Assembly (NCBI GenBank): GCA_910578465.1
Contig: CAJTPW010000001.1
Span: 186,001 to 250,000, forward strand
Origin: an uncultured Vampirovibrio sp.
Lineage (GTDB): Bacteria; Cyanobacteriota; Vampirovibrionia; Gastranaerophilales; Gastranaerophilaceae
Length of the DNA stretch: 64,000 nt
Direction of reading: 5' to 3'
Part shown: piece after piece, positions 26,386 through 34,586 of the stretch
Position numbering within the stretch: the stretch's first letter is position 1
Layout: each line of letters opens with the position of its first letter
The notes under the pieces: generated by a model
What the model was told of the DNA's origin: nothing
The model's database searches: none
What the model saw: the letters and a program-made list of their open reading frames with translations, nothing else
Program-made: the position numbers and the translations under genes

Positions 26386-29300
26386 TATCAAGAGACCTTA
26401 TTGCAAGTTCAACCTTTCCTTTAAATGCGTTATTTATCTGGTGTTTGATATCAGATGTTGCATTTACCCAGAGGTGTTTATTTGTTAAAATCTGCACGCG
26501 GTGATTGTCGTTTAAGCTTTCCTGGTCTTCAAAATCAACAACCACAGGATCATTTCCGTTATTTTTTGCAAGAAGTTCTTTTAAATAAATCAGTTCTTCA
26601 AATTGTAAATCTTCAAGAAACTTTAAAGTTACAAGATTAACGTTTTGAATTGGTTTCACCTCTTGAACAATGAGGTTTATTTCCTCTTCTCTCTGTTGAA
26701 CTTTTGCCGTCATAATGATTTTTTCTTCACTTTGAATCATTTGTCCGAACTTTTCAACGGATTTTGGGAAGGTTACAAATTCAATTCTTCCGCCCGATAA
26801 ATCTTCAATCATTCCTGTTTTTAAAATTTTTGTCGGGTCTTTTCTTGTGGGTTTTGCCGCAACACGGCTTAAAAGTCCGCATATTGTTACCATTTTATCA
26901 TTTGTCGGGTTTTGTAAAATTTCTGAAATTGTATCCGTTGTTAAATATTTTAAAGTATCACGAATACTTGAAAGCGGATGAGACGTTACGTATATGCCCA
27001 TTAAATCGTGTTCAAACTGCTGAATTTCGGTGTCCAAAAATTCCTCATTTGAATTTCCCATAAGTTCAAATGTGGGTATGCCTAAATCTTGTGCCGCATC
27101 GCCAAGGCCTGCAAAAAGGCTTACCTGTCCTGCGCTTTGAGCGCTCTTTTTACCCTGAACATCTTTTAAAACGCGCTCATAGTTTTCAATTAACTGCTTC
27201 CTGCTTTTTTCAATTCCCGAGAACGCTCCAACTTTAATAAGGGCTTCAAGAGTTAATTTATTCAAGCTTCTGCCGTCCATTCTTGAGCAGTAATCATAGA
27301 AGCTTTCAAATTCTTTCTCTTTTCTCTGCTCCATAATGAGCTCAACTACACCTCTGCCCACGTTTTTTACGGATGCAAGTCCAAAGCGGATATTATCGCC
27401 GTCAGGCGTGAAATCAGCATCGGATTTGTTGATATCAGGGGGTAGTACGGGAATTCCCAAAGATTGGCATTGCAGAATATACTGCTGGGTTTTTTCCTGA
27501 TTATCAGCCTGAGATGTTAAAATTGCTGCCATCCATTCAACGGGATAATGCGCCTTTAAATAGGCTGTCTGATAAGCTACAAAAGCGTAAGCCGAAGAGT
27601 GTGCTTTGTTGAAACAATATTTTGCAAAGCTTTCAATCTGTTCAAACAGGTTGATTGCAGCTTCTCTTGGCATATCATTTTTAGCGGCGCCTGCAACAAA
27701 AATTTCCTTTTGCTCCGCCATTTCCTTTAGCTTCTTTTTACCCATCATACGGCGAACTTTATCCGCGCCGCCCAGTGTGTAGCCTGCGAGGGTTTGGAAA
27801 ATTGCCATAATCTGCTCTTGATAAACAATTGTTCCGTATGTATCTTTTAAAATGTTTTTAAGAAGAGGATGTGCAAATTCTATCTTCTGGCGGCCGTGTT
27901 TTCTGTCAACGAAATCATCCACCATGCCTGCTTCAAGAGGCCCCGGGCGGAACAGTGCCACAAGAGCGCCCAAATCTTCAAATACGGATGGTTTCAGTCT
28001 TTTTACAAGTGCTTTCATACCGGGAGATTCAAGCTGGAATACGCCATCTGTTTCTCCTCTTTTTAAAAGCTCAAAAGTTTTTTCATCATCAAGAGGAATT
28101 TTATTTATTTTAATGTCTTTTCCTGTCCTCTTTTTTACCATATCAATGCAGTCTCTTATGATGGTTAAAGTTTCAAGGCCAAGGAAGTCCATTTTTAAAA
28201 GGCCGATTTTTTCAATCCCTGCCATCGGATATTGTGTTGTAGTAGATTTTTCTTTTGACAGGGCAACGGGAATAATATCACTCATCGGTTTTGGAGCAAT
28301 AATAACGCCTGCAGCGTGAGTACCCACCTGATTTTTAAGTCCTTCAATATGAAGCGCTTCATCAATCAGGCTTTTTGCCTGCGGGTCGGAATCATGAAGC
28401 TGCCTGAATTCCGTTCCCTCCATAAGGGCGTCTTTCAATTTGGTCCCCGGGGTTGACGGAATAAGACCTGCCCATTTATTTGCTGTTGAAAAATCGATGT
28501 CATAAACCCTTGCAACAGCCTTTAGTGCTGCTTTTGCAGCAAGTGTGCCGAAGGTTATAATCTGGCAAACGTGATCCGCGCCCCATCTGCTTGAAACGTA
28601 ATCTATAACTTCGCCGCGGCGTCTTTTACAAAAATCGATATCTATATCGGGCATTGAAATACGTTCAGGATTTAAGAATCTTTCAAACAAGAGATTGTGC
28701 TCAATCGGGTCGAGTTCCGTGATACCAAGAGAATAAGCAACGATACTCCCTGCGGCAGAGCCTCTTCCAGGGCCTACGGGGATGTCGTGTTCTTTTGCCC
28801 AGTTAATAAAATCCCATGTGAGAAGGAAGTATGCGGGAAAGCCCATATTGAAAATTACGCTTTTTTCATATTCGTATCTTTCCATAATGCTTTCAGGGAT
28901 TGGGTCTCCGTATCTTTCTTTCAAGCCTTTTTTGCAGAGAACATCAAAATATTCTTCCTCTGAAAGACCGTCAGGACAAGGATATTGCGGCAGATACTCT
29001 TTTGTTTTGCCAAATTCAAGCTTATCCATTTTGAAATCAACCTTATCGGCAATTTCAACCGTGTTTTCAATGCATTTGTTAAAATAATCTTCATCCATCC
29101 AATCAAATGCACGGCGCAATTCTTCAACCGTTTTTACATAGAATTCGTTAACTGAAAATTTAAATCTGTTCTCATCGTGTTTTGAAGATTTTGTTTGTTC
29201 GCAAAGCAAGGTGTCATGCCAGAGAGCATCTTCCGCTCTTAAATAATGCGAGTCGTTTGTGATAACCGTTTTGATGTTATATTTTTCGGCCATTTTCATT

Positions 29301-29908
29301 AAGAAAGGATTTGAGCTCTTCTGTTCATCAAGCCCGTGGTCTTGAAGTTCTATGTAATAGTCTTCCCCAAAAAGATTTTGATAATATTTAACGCGTTCCT
29401 CTGCTTCATCCTCCTTGCCGTCCAGAAAATTTCTTGCAACTTCACCCTGAATGCAGGCAGAAAGGCAAATAATACCGTCTTTATATTTTTCTAAAATCTC
29501 ATGGTTTATACGGGGTTTGTAATAGTAAGCATCGGTTGAAGCGATGGAGTCCATTCTGCAAAGGTTGTGATATCCCTCCTGATTTTTTGCAAGAAGGACA
29601 AGGTGAAACATCGTTTTTTTGCTTCGATCTTCTAATACATCTCCGTCACATACGTAGAATTCACAGCCGATTATCGGTTTTACATCTTCGATTTTTTTCT
29701 TAAATTCCTGCTCTTCCTCAGAAAGCATATGGGAGAGCAGTTCATTTTTTGCAATAAACATATCCGCACAGCCAAACATTGTGCCATGGTCTGTAATCGC
29801 AACTGCAGGCATATCGTTTTCAGCGGCAAATTTGAATAAATCAGGGATTCTTATAGCCCCGTCAAGAAGGCTGTATTCTGTATGCAAATGTAAAGGAACG
29901 TATTTCAT
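26381..29908 (-). CDS. dnaE: DNA polymerase III subunit alpha
   Basis: At 1175 residues this is a full-length single-piece DnaE, the replicative polymerase. The N-terminal PHP domain has LHLHTEYSLLDGA and AITDHGTMFG. The polymerase palm has GPGRGSAAGSIVAYSL and PDIDIDFC with the catalytic Asp residues. A helix-hairpin-helix region, an OB domain (TICGLLSRV) and a C-terminal tau-binding tail follow. No split or intein is seen, unlike the split DnaE of true cyanobacteria. A GGGGG ribosome binding site lies 4-8 bases before the ATG. Confidence 0.97.
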   Translation of the reverse strand: MKYVPLHLHTEYSLLDGAIRIPDLFKFAAENDMPAVAITDHGTMFGCADMFIAKNELLSHMLSEEEQEFKKKIEDVKPIIGCEFYVCDGDVLEDRSKKTMFHLVLLAKNQEGYHNLCRMDSIASTDAYYYKPRINHEILEKYKDGIICLSACIQGEVARNFLDGKEDEAEERVKYYQNLFGEDYYIELQDHGLDEQKSSNPFLMKMAEKYNIKTVITNDSHYLRAEDALWHDTLLCEQTKSSKHDENRFKFSVNEFYVKTVEELRRAFDWMDEDYFNKCIENTVEIADKVDFKMDKLEFGKTKEYLPQYPCPDGLSEEEYFDVLCKKGLKERYGDPIPESIMERYEYEKSVIFNMGFPAYFLLTWDFINWAKEHDIPVGPGRGSAAGSIVAYSLGITELDPIEHNLLFERFLNPERISMPDIDIDFCKRRRGEVIDYVSSRWGADHVCQIITFGTLAAKAALKAVARVYDIDFSTANKWAGLIPSTPGTKLKDALMEGTEFRQLHDSDPQAKSLIDEALHIEGLKNQVGTHAAGVIIAPKPMSDIIPVALSKEKSTTTQYPMAGIEKIGLLKMDFLGLETLTIIRDCIDMVKKRTGKDIKINKIPLDDEKTFELLKRGETDGVFQLESPGMKALVKRLKPSVFEDLGALVALFRPGPLEAGMVDDFVDRKHGRQKIEFAHPLLKNILKDTYGTIVYQEQIMAIFQTLAGYTLGGADKVRRMMGKKKLKEMAEQKEIFVAGAAKNDMPREAAINLFEQIESFAKYCFNKAHSSAYAFVAYQTAYLKAHYPVEWMAAILTSQADNQEKTQQYILQCQSLGIPVLPPDINKSDADFTPDGDNIRFGLASVKNVGRGVVELIMEQRKEKEFESFYDYCSRMDGRSLNKLTLEALIKVGAFSGIEKSRKQLIENYERVLKDVQGKKSAQSAGQVSLFAGLGDAAQDLGIPTFELMGNSNEEFLDTEIQQFEHDLMGIYVTSHPLSSIRDTLKYLTTDTISEILQNPTNDKMVTICGLLSRVAAKPTRKDPTKILKTGMIEDLSGGRIEFVTFPKSVEKFGQMIQSEEKIIMTAKVQQREEEINLIVQEVKPIQNVNLVTLKFLEDLQFEELIYLKELLAKNNGNDPVVVDFEDQESLNDNHRVQILTNKHLWVNATSDIKHQINNAFKGKVELAIRSLDK

Positions 29909-30002
29909 TAAACCCCCGAATTTTCCAGTCTTAATTACTTTCTACCACAAAAAATAATTAAGAAGGGTAACGATTATATTATGGAAAGATTTTTACCAAA
30001 AA

Positions 30003-30296
30003 CTACGGTACGGGGTCGTAGCCGCCGGGGTGGCCGGGGTGGCATTTTAAAATTCTTTTGAATCCTAAATATAATCCTTTTATAATGCCGTATTTTTCAA
30101 CAGCTTCAATTGTATACTTTGAGCAAGTGGGCTGAAAACGGCACACGGAAGGTGTGTATTTTGAAAAAAACCTGTAAATATTGATAAGCTTTATAATTAA
30201 AGTCTTCGGAATTTTGCAAAACCATTCAAAAGCCTTAATAAGCCCCACCTTGGCAAACTCTAAACTTATTCCCTGCAAAATCTTCAAAGGCGCCAC
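30003..30296 (-). CDS. yidD: Membrane protein insertion efficiency factor
   Basis: The 97-residue protein contains the whole YidD domain: LIKLINIYRFFSKYTPSVCRFQPTCSKYTIEAVEKYG with its conserved Cys pair, followed by RILKCHPGHPGGYDPVP. It assists YidC-mediated insertion of membrane proteins and sits at the inner face of the membrane through an amphipathic helix. The GTG start overlaps the end of the ATP-grasp gene by 13 bases, implying coupled translation. A 20-residue N-terminal extension precedes the usual start of the domain. It is not next to yidC or rnpA as in many genomes. Confidence 0.93.
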   Translation of the reverse strand: MAPLKILQGISLEFAKVGLIKAFEWFCKIPKTLIIKLINIYRFFSKYTPSVCRFQPTCSKYTIEAVEKYGIIKGLYLGFKRILKCHPGHPGGYDPVP

Positions 30297-31351
30297 AGCT
30301 TTTCTGCCTCTTGCAAAAGTTTTTCGGAAAGCCCTTCCGTTACAAGCTTGTTTTTTAAGGACCCCAAGGTTCTTGCACTGTCTGAAATTATATTGTTTTG
30401 AAGCATAAATGCGCCAAAATATTCATCATTCTTTTTGATTGAAAAAGGAGATTCAAAATTGTCTTGCAGTGTGCCTATAATCGTGTCCATAAAGAGTTTT
30501 ACCCAGTTTTCATCCGTCCCCTTTAATATTATTTCGCAGTCAATATCCTTAAAGAAGGAATTGTATTCAATTAAGTAAACATCATTTTTAGGGGTAATTA
30601 TTATATCAAATCCTAAGATGCCCGTATATTCATTCTCTTCCCTTGCAAGGGAGGAAATTGTCGGGAAAATTATCTCGTTGTAAATTTTTTCTTCCAGGGA
30701 TTTATCGATGAAAGAAGGGTTTAAAAGCGAAATTTCGTTTTGGAAATTGGCGGTAACTCCTGCTATTATCGGGTTAAAACCATCAGAGAGTACATAAACG
30801 GAAACCTCTTTGCCGTAAATATATTCTTCAATTAAAACTTTTGAATTTCCTCTTTGAAATAACTTCTCTATTTGTTTTTTAGCCTGTGAAAATGTTTCCG
30901 CTATGTATGCGGTTTCTGTTTCAGAGTGGCCGTCGGGCTTTATTACAAGCGGGAATTCGGCAGTTTTAATATATTCAATTGCAAGATTTGACTTTTCAAA
31001 GAAGGCAAATTTCGGGGTTTTGATTTTATTTTTATAAATAAATTTTTTCCCGAAAGATTTTGAGGACGCAATTTTCAAGGCTTCTCTGTCCGGTGTTAAA
31101 ATTGCAAGGTTGCTTTCGCCAAAAGCCGTTAAATAATCAACATCAGGAAGAATATTGCCTGCTGCAATTGTTAAATTTATTTCGTTTGCAATGGCAAAGT
31201 CTTTTAATTCTTCGATGTTTTCGGGGTGAATGTTGACAGGGTTTGCATTTGTGTTTTCAAGAGTTGTAAAAACAAGAAAATTTTCATTTTCGGCGAGGAA
31301 ATTTGTCAAAATCTCAACGCTTTTTGAGTTTCCTATTGTTAGTATTCTCAT
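30284..31351 (-). CDS. PurD-like ATP-grasp enzyme
   Basis: The 355-residue protein resembles phosphoribosylamine-glycine ligase (PurD): MRILTIGNSKSVEIL at the N-terminus, the LAILTPDREALKIASSKSFGKKF block, FPLVIKPDGHSETETAYIAE as the ATP-grasp Lys loop, and YTGILGFDIIIT with YLIEYNSFF for metal and ATP binding. It is about 70 residues shorter than usual PurD, and the typical ARFGDPE motif is replaced by IEYNSFFKD. It may be a diverged or re-purposed PurD acting on another amine and carboxylate. Ribosome binding site AAGGAG. It overlaps yidD by 13 bases. Confidence 0.7.
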   Translation of the reverse strand: MRILTIGNSKSVEILTNFLAENENFLVFTTLENTNANPVNIHPENIEELKDFAIANEINLTIAAGNILPDVDYLTAFGESNLAILTPDREALKIASSKSFGKKFIYKNKIKTPKFAFFEKSNLAIEYIKTAEFPLVIKPDGHSETETAYIAETFSQAKKQIEKLFQRGNSKVLIEEYIYGKEVSVYVLSDGFNPIIAGVTANFQNEISLLNPSFIDKSLEEKIYNEIIFPTISSLAREENEYTGILGFDIIITPKNDVYLIEYNSFFKDIDCEIILKGTDENWVKLFMDTIIGTLQDNFESPFSIKKNDEYFGAFMLQNNIISDSARTLGSLKNKLVTEGLSEKLLQEAEKLWRL

Positions 31352-31419
31352 TTTTTAAATTCTCCTTGAAAACTTTCCCTGTAATATATTTTTATCGGGA
31401 AACATATTGTTTCGGGTTT

Positions 31420-31453
31420 AAAAAAGCACCTTCTTTTAAAAAGAGGGTGCTTT
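31420..31453 (-). terminator. Terminator after rpsO
   Basis: On the minus strand, AAAGCACC and GGTGCTTT arms with an inner TCTTTTTAAAAGA stem are followed by a run of T. It lies between rpsO and the ATP-grasp gene. Confidence 0.85.
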
Positions 31454-31474
31454 CAAATGTTTTAAAACAGGTTA

Positions 31475-31744
31475 TTAACCTCTTAAGTTAAGTTCTTTGA
31501 TTAATTTTCTGTATGCTTCAAGATTTACATCTTTAAGGTATGCAAGCATTCTTTTTCTTTTACCAACCATCATTAAAAGACCTCTTTTTGCTTGAAAGTC
31601 TTTTGCATTAATTTTAAGGTGTTCAGTAAGTTCTGAAATTTTCTGTGAAAGCATTGCAACCTGTACTTCAACAGAACCTGAATCCTTGCTATTTTTACCG
31701 AATTTTTTAATTAATTCCTGTTTGTTTTTCAAATTGATTGTCAT
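31475..31744 (-). CDS. rpsO: 30S ribosomal protein S15
   Basis: The 89-residue protein is a canonical S15, which binds the central domain of 16S rRNA. Marks are GSVEVQVAMLSQKISELTEHL, KDFQAKRGLLMMVGKRKRML and the ending YRKLIKELNLRG. It has an AAGGA ribosome binding site and its own terminator. Unlike in many genomes, pnp is not next to it in this window. Confidence 0.97.
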   Translation of the reverse strand: MTINLKNKQELIKKFGKNSKDSGSVEVQVAMLSQKISELTEHLKINAKDFQAKRGLLMMVGKRKRMLAYLKDVNLEAYRKLIKELNLRG

Positions 31745-31850
31745 TTTTAATCCTTTTAAATTTTATATTACTTAAAAAGGTGGCGTAAATATATTACACA
31801 ACAGAAAAAAACTGATGTCAAGGCGAGATTAAGATTTTTTGATTTTAGAC

Positions 31851-31961
31851 TTGACGGTTGAGCACGTTTAATGTACATTTTTTATATGCGTTATTTGGGC
31901 GCGTGAGCCTTGTATGAGTTTGTGAATACAACAAAATATGACTCCAATATCGCCCAAAACA
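31851..31961 (+). ncRNA. Possible small structured RNA upstream of tRNA-Leu(UAG)
   Basis: A promoter-like TTGACG, 17 bases, TACATT (31851-31879) is followed by a fold closed by TTTGGGCG (31894-31901) and CGCCCAAA. It has an inner TTGTAT/ATACAA stem. The closing stem begins like the tRNA gene itself (GGGCGCGTG at 31897 and 31989). It may instead be a degraded tRNA copy. Confidence 0.3.
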
Positions 31962-31988
31962 AAGGTTTTGACAATTTAATATTTAAAC

Positions 31989-32073
31989 GGGCGCGTGGCG
32001 AAATTGGTAGACGCACCAGATTTAGGATCTGGCGCAGCAATGCATGGGGGTTCGATTCCCTTCGCGCCCACCA
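31989..32073 (+). tRNA. tRNA-Leu (anticodon UAG)
   Basis: The acceptor stem pairs GGGCGCG with CGCGCCC. Other parts are the D-arm GGCGAAATTGGTAGACGC, anticodon stem-loop CCAGA-TTTAGGA-TCTGG giving UAG, a class II variable arm and T-arm GGGGGTTCGATTCCC. CCA is encoded (32071-32073), unlike in the other tRNA-Leu of this window. Confidence 0.95.
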
Positions 32074-32077
32074 CTTT

Positions 32078-32104
32078 AAAAGACCTCTTGACGAGGTCTT
32101 TTTT
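32078..32104 (+). terminator. Terminator after tRNA-Leu(UAG)
   Basis: AAAAGACCTC and GAGGTCTTTT arms with loop TTGAC end in a run of T. Confidence 0.85.
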
Positions 32105-32105
32105 A

Positions 32106-32212
32106 CATGGGGGTTCTCCCCTCTCAGAAAACTTGACATTTAGTCAACTTTTCTTCGGCAGAGTCTTCACACCCACCACTTTAAAAGAGGTCTTGTATGG
32201 CCTCTTTTTTTG
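32106..32212 (+). repeat. Degenerate copy of the 3' part of tRNA-Leu(UAG)
   Basis: CATGGGGGTTC of the T-arm (32043) recurs at 32106. The tRNA end plus its flank, CCCACCACTTTAAAAGA (32067), recurs exactly at 32172, an offset of 105 bases. The copy has its own terminator-like hairpin (AAAAGAGG...CCTCTTTTTTT, 32182-32212). Between them is a TTGAC-ATTTA-GTCAA hairpin, matching on the other strand the one near the first tRNA-Leu. Confidence 0.65.
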
Positions 32213-32270
32213 TTGCGCTCAGGTAATCTCACCATAAAAGGCTCCCCGCTTCTATATTACTGCGGAGTTT

Positions 32271-33590
32271 TTATAACACTGCAATCAGGGCGGCTATGAT
32301 GAGGGCTGTGTTGAAATGAACAAAGGTCGGTATACAGGTGTCTTTTATATGATCATGCTGTCCGTCCGCGTTCAAGCCTGCAGTCGGGCCTAAGGTTGTA
32401 TCTGAAGCAGGTGAACCTGCATCGCCGAGTGCTGCTGCCGCACAAATAAGGATAACGCTTTGAGGGGCTGAAAATCCGAGTTTTAAACATAAAGGCACAA
32501 ATAAAACCGCCAAAATCGGGATGGTGCCGAAGGATGAACCTATTCCGATTGTGATAATTAAACCTATGAAAAGCATTGCAGCCGCTGCAAGCAATTTGGA
32601 ATTTTCTATAAACGGCAATATTGAATTTATCAGGCTTTCAATGCCGCCCGTTTCTTTTAAAACGAGGGCATATCCTGCGCAAACAAGCATGATAAAAGCA
32701 ATGTAGCCCATCAGGCTGACACCTTCGTTAATCAAAAAATCCATATTTTTATGCGAAACGGCGCGAAAGCCGAATATTACAATGAGCCCGCATAGCGCGC
32801 CCAGTGGCAAAGAGCCGCTTAAAAGCTGGACAATCAGAGTAATTATTGCCCCTAAAAGGGTTATAAGATGTTCTTTTTCAAATTTTAAGCTGCCGTCTTG
32901 CGCCAAATCGGTTTGTATACTTTCTTTGATGTCAATTTCGTTTGTGCAGTATTCTCTCGGTTTCCTGTATGTGACAAAAATTGCGATTAAAAGTGCTATA
33001 AACATCGCAAAACCAAGGATCCAGCTTGATTTCCAGACATCCTGTTTTAAGACAGTCATTCCGTTATTTGTCATATTATCTGCAATGAGCCCCTGAAATA
33101 TAAGCCCAAAACCTGCAGGAATTGCAATATAGGGCGCCTTCAAACCAAAGGCAAGAGAACAGGAAACTATTCTTCTATCCAGTTTCAAGCTGTTCATTAA
33201 AGGCAGCAGAGGTGGAATTAAAATTGGGATAAAAGCAATGTGAACGGGAATTAAATTTTGAGACATTATTGAAATTAAAATAAGAATTCCAATAAGAAGA
33301 TATTTGTTGTTTTTAATGAATGAAGAGATTTTAATTGCAATAATTTTGGCAAGGCCCGTGTGTGTCATTGCTGCTGCAAGCGTTCCCAAAAGGATATAAC
33401 TTAGAGCAGTTTCTGAATTTTTACCCATGCCTGAAATAAATAAATCCATAATTCTGTCTATGGGCATTTTGGAAATAAGCCCTGCAACAATTGAGCTTAT
33501 TATTAAGGAAAATAAAACATTAACCTTGAAAACGCACAATAAGCAAAGAATAATAACAGATATTAAAACAGGATTAAGTAATAATTCCAT
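32271..33590 (-). CDS. Na+/H+ antiporter family (YuiF-like) membrane transporter
   Basis: The 439-residue protein has about twelve membrane helices and matches the ion-transporter superfamily members of the Na_H_antiport type. Marks are SQNLIPVHIAFIPILIPPLL, KAPYIAIPAGFGLIFQG and the C-terminal GSPASDTTLGPTAGLNADGQ. Relatives have been proposed to move Na+/H+ or amino acids, so the substrate is open. There is no ribosome binding site. TGATAGTAT lies seven bases before the ATG, again suggesting a leaderless message. It is divergent from the marR gene. Confidence 0.82.
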   Translation of the reverse strand: MELLLNPVLISVIILCLLCVFKVNVLFSLIISSIVAGLISKMPIDRIMDLFISGMGKNSETALSYILLGTLAAAMTHTGLAKIIAIKISSFIKNNKYLLIGILILISIMSQNLIPVHIAFIPILIPPLLPLMNSLKLDRRIVSCSLAFGLKAPYIAIPAGFGLIFQGLIADNMTNNGMTVLKQDVWKSSWILGFAMFIALLIAIFVTYRKPREYCTNEIDIKESIQTDLAQDGSLKFEKEHLITLLGAIITLIVQLLSGSLPLGALCGLIVIFGFRAVSHKNMDFLINEGVSLMGYIAFIMLVCAGYALVLKETGGIESLINSILPFIENSKLLAAAAMLFIGLIITIGIGSSFGTIPILAVLFVPLCLKLGFSAPQSVILICAAAALGDAGSPASDTTLGPTAGLNADGQHDHIKDTCIPTFVHFNTALIIAALIAVL

Positions 33591-33597
33591 AATAAAA

Positions 33598-33606
33598 ATA
33601 CTATCA
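33598..33606 (-). promoter_or_regulatory. Extended -10 promoter of the antiporter gene (leaderless)
   Basis: TGATAGTAT on the minus strand, then seven bases, then ATG. No ribosome binding site. Confidence 0.45.
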
Positions 33607-33657
33607 TAAAAAGAATATGGTTTGCTGCAAGGAAATATTACAAAAGCACAAGCAAAC

Positions 33658-33686
33658 TTGACAAAAGTTTGATATCTAACTAAAAT
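33658..33686 (+). promoter_or_regulatory. Promoter and operator of marR
   Basis: Perfect TTGACA (33658-33663), a 17-base spacer, TAAAAT (33681-33686). The spacer holds GTTTGATATCTAAC (33667-33680), an interrupted palindrome (GTTxGATATCxAAC). The reverse complement of the same 14 bases lies at the cupin promoter (34135-34148). This placement predicts repression by MarR. Confidence 0.75.
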
Positions 33687-33703
33687 AATCTCAGGTAAAA
33701 ATT

Positions 33704-34117
33704 ATGAGAGAAACACTTTCTTTAATTTCAAAAATACACCAAAAGGGAAATAATTATATTATTGAGCAGCTGAATTTACGTGATGCAAAAGGCCTTGCAC
33801 CAAGCCATGGCGATATTCTTATCTGTCTTTATCAAGATGGCAAAATGACAATGAAAGATATTGCGCAAAAAATCCGCCGCACAAAGCCCACGGTGACAGT
33901 TCTTGTTGATAAGCTTGAAAAATCAGGTTTTGTAAAAAGGGAAGTGTCTGAAAGCGACAGCCGCTCTTTTAACATTGTTTTAACCAAAAAAGGTGAAGAT
34001 TTCAGGCCTGTTTTTGAAAAAATTTCAAAAGGTTTAAATGATATGCTTCATAAAAACCTGACGGATAAAGAAGCAGATACTCTTGAGAAGCTTTTAAGCA
34101 AGGTTTACCGGAGGTAA
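33704..34117 (+). CDS. MarR-family transcriptional regulator
   Basis: The 137-residue winged-helix protein has the order typical of MarR: a dimerisation N-terminus, then an HTH (MTMKDIAQKIRRTKPTVTVLVDKLEKSGFV, in two halves) and a wing (REVSESDSRSFNIVLTKKG) with the conserved Asp-Ser-Arg. It is expected to repress itself and the downstream cupin gene through the shared 14-base palindrome and to be released by a small ligand. Confidence 0.93.
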   Translation: MRETLSLISKIHQKGNNYIIEQLNLRDAKGLAPSHGDILICLYQDGKMTMKDIAQKIRRTKPTVTVLVDKLEKSGFVKREVSESDSRSFNIVLTKKGEDFRPVFEKISKGLNDMLHKNLTDKEADTLEKLLSKVYRR

Positions 34118-34124
34118 ATTTTTT

Positions 34125-34148
34125 TATAATAATAGTTAGATATCAAAC
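34125..34148 (+). promoter_or_regulatory. Promoter -10 and MarR operator of the cupin gene
   Basis: TATAAT (34125-34130) is followed at once by GTTAGATATCAAAC (34135-34148), the exact reverse complement of the 14-base site in the marR promoter. It overlaps the expected transcription start. A strong AAAAGGAG ribosome binding site follows. Confidence 0.7.
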
Positions 34149-34167
34149 AAAAAAAAGGAGAAAAATT

Positions 34168-34548
34168 ATGGAAAACATTAAAAATGTTGAAATCGGGGAA
34201 CTGAATGAAATCGGGCAAAATTTTGAAAACGGAAAAGTATTTTTAAAAGAAGCGCTTGAACTCACGAGCTGTGAAATCTCTATAAATACTGTGCCAAAAG
34301 GGTTTAAGGTTCCATTCAATCATAAACACAGGCAAAATGAAGAAATTTATATTATTCTAAAAGGTGAAGGTGTGATAACTATTGATGGCAGTAAATTTCC
34401 TGCAAGAGAAGGTTCTTGTATCAAAATTGCTCCAAAAAGCTTGCGGGCAATAGAAAATGTTGGAGATGACAAACTGCAATTTATCTGCATTCAGGCAAAG
34501 GAAGGTTCTCTTGAATATTTCGGTCTTTCTGATGCAGAACTTGGTTAA
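34168..34548 (+). CDS. Small cupin-domain protein
   Basis: The 126-residue protein is a single beta-barrel cupin. Motif 1 is seen as FNHKHRQNEEIYIILKGEG, with two His and a Glu for metal binding. Motif 2 is weaker, with AREGSCIKIAPKSLRAIENVG lacking the usual His. The substrate is unknown. It follows marR with the same operator at its promoter, so it is probably induced by the compound MarR senses and may help detoxify or bind it. Confidence 0.8.
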   Translation: MENIKNVEIGELNEIGQNFENGKVFLKEALELTSCEISINTVPKGFKVPFNHKHRQNEEIYIILKGEGVITIDGSKFPAREGSCIKIAPKSLRAIENVGDDKLQFICIQAKEGSLEYFGLSDAELG

Positions 34549-34586
34549 ATGCTTAAAACGCCGTAGGGGAGAAGCTTATATCTTTT

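Noticed and set aside
31891..32237. Short reading frames on both strands over tRNA-Leu(UAG)
   Set aside because: They are translations of the tRNA and its duplicated end, a common false gene call.
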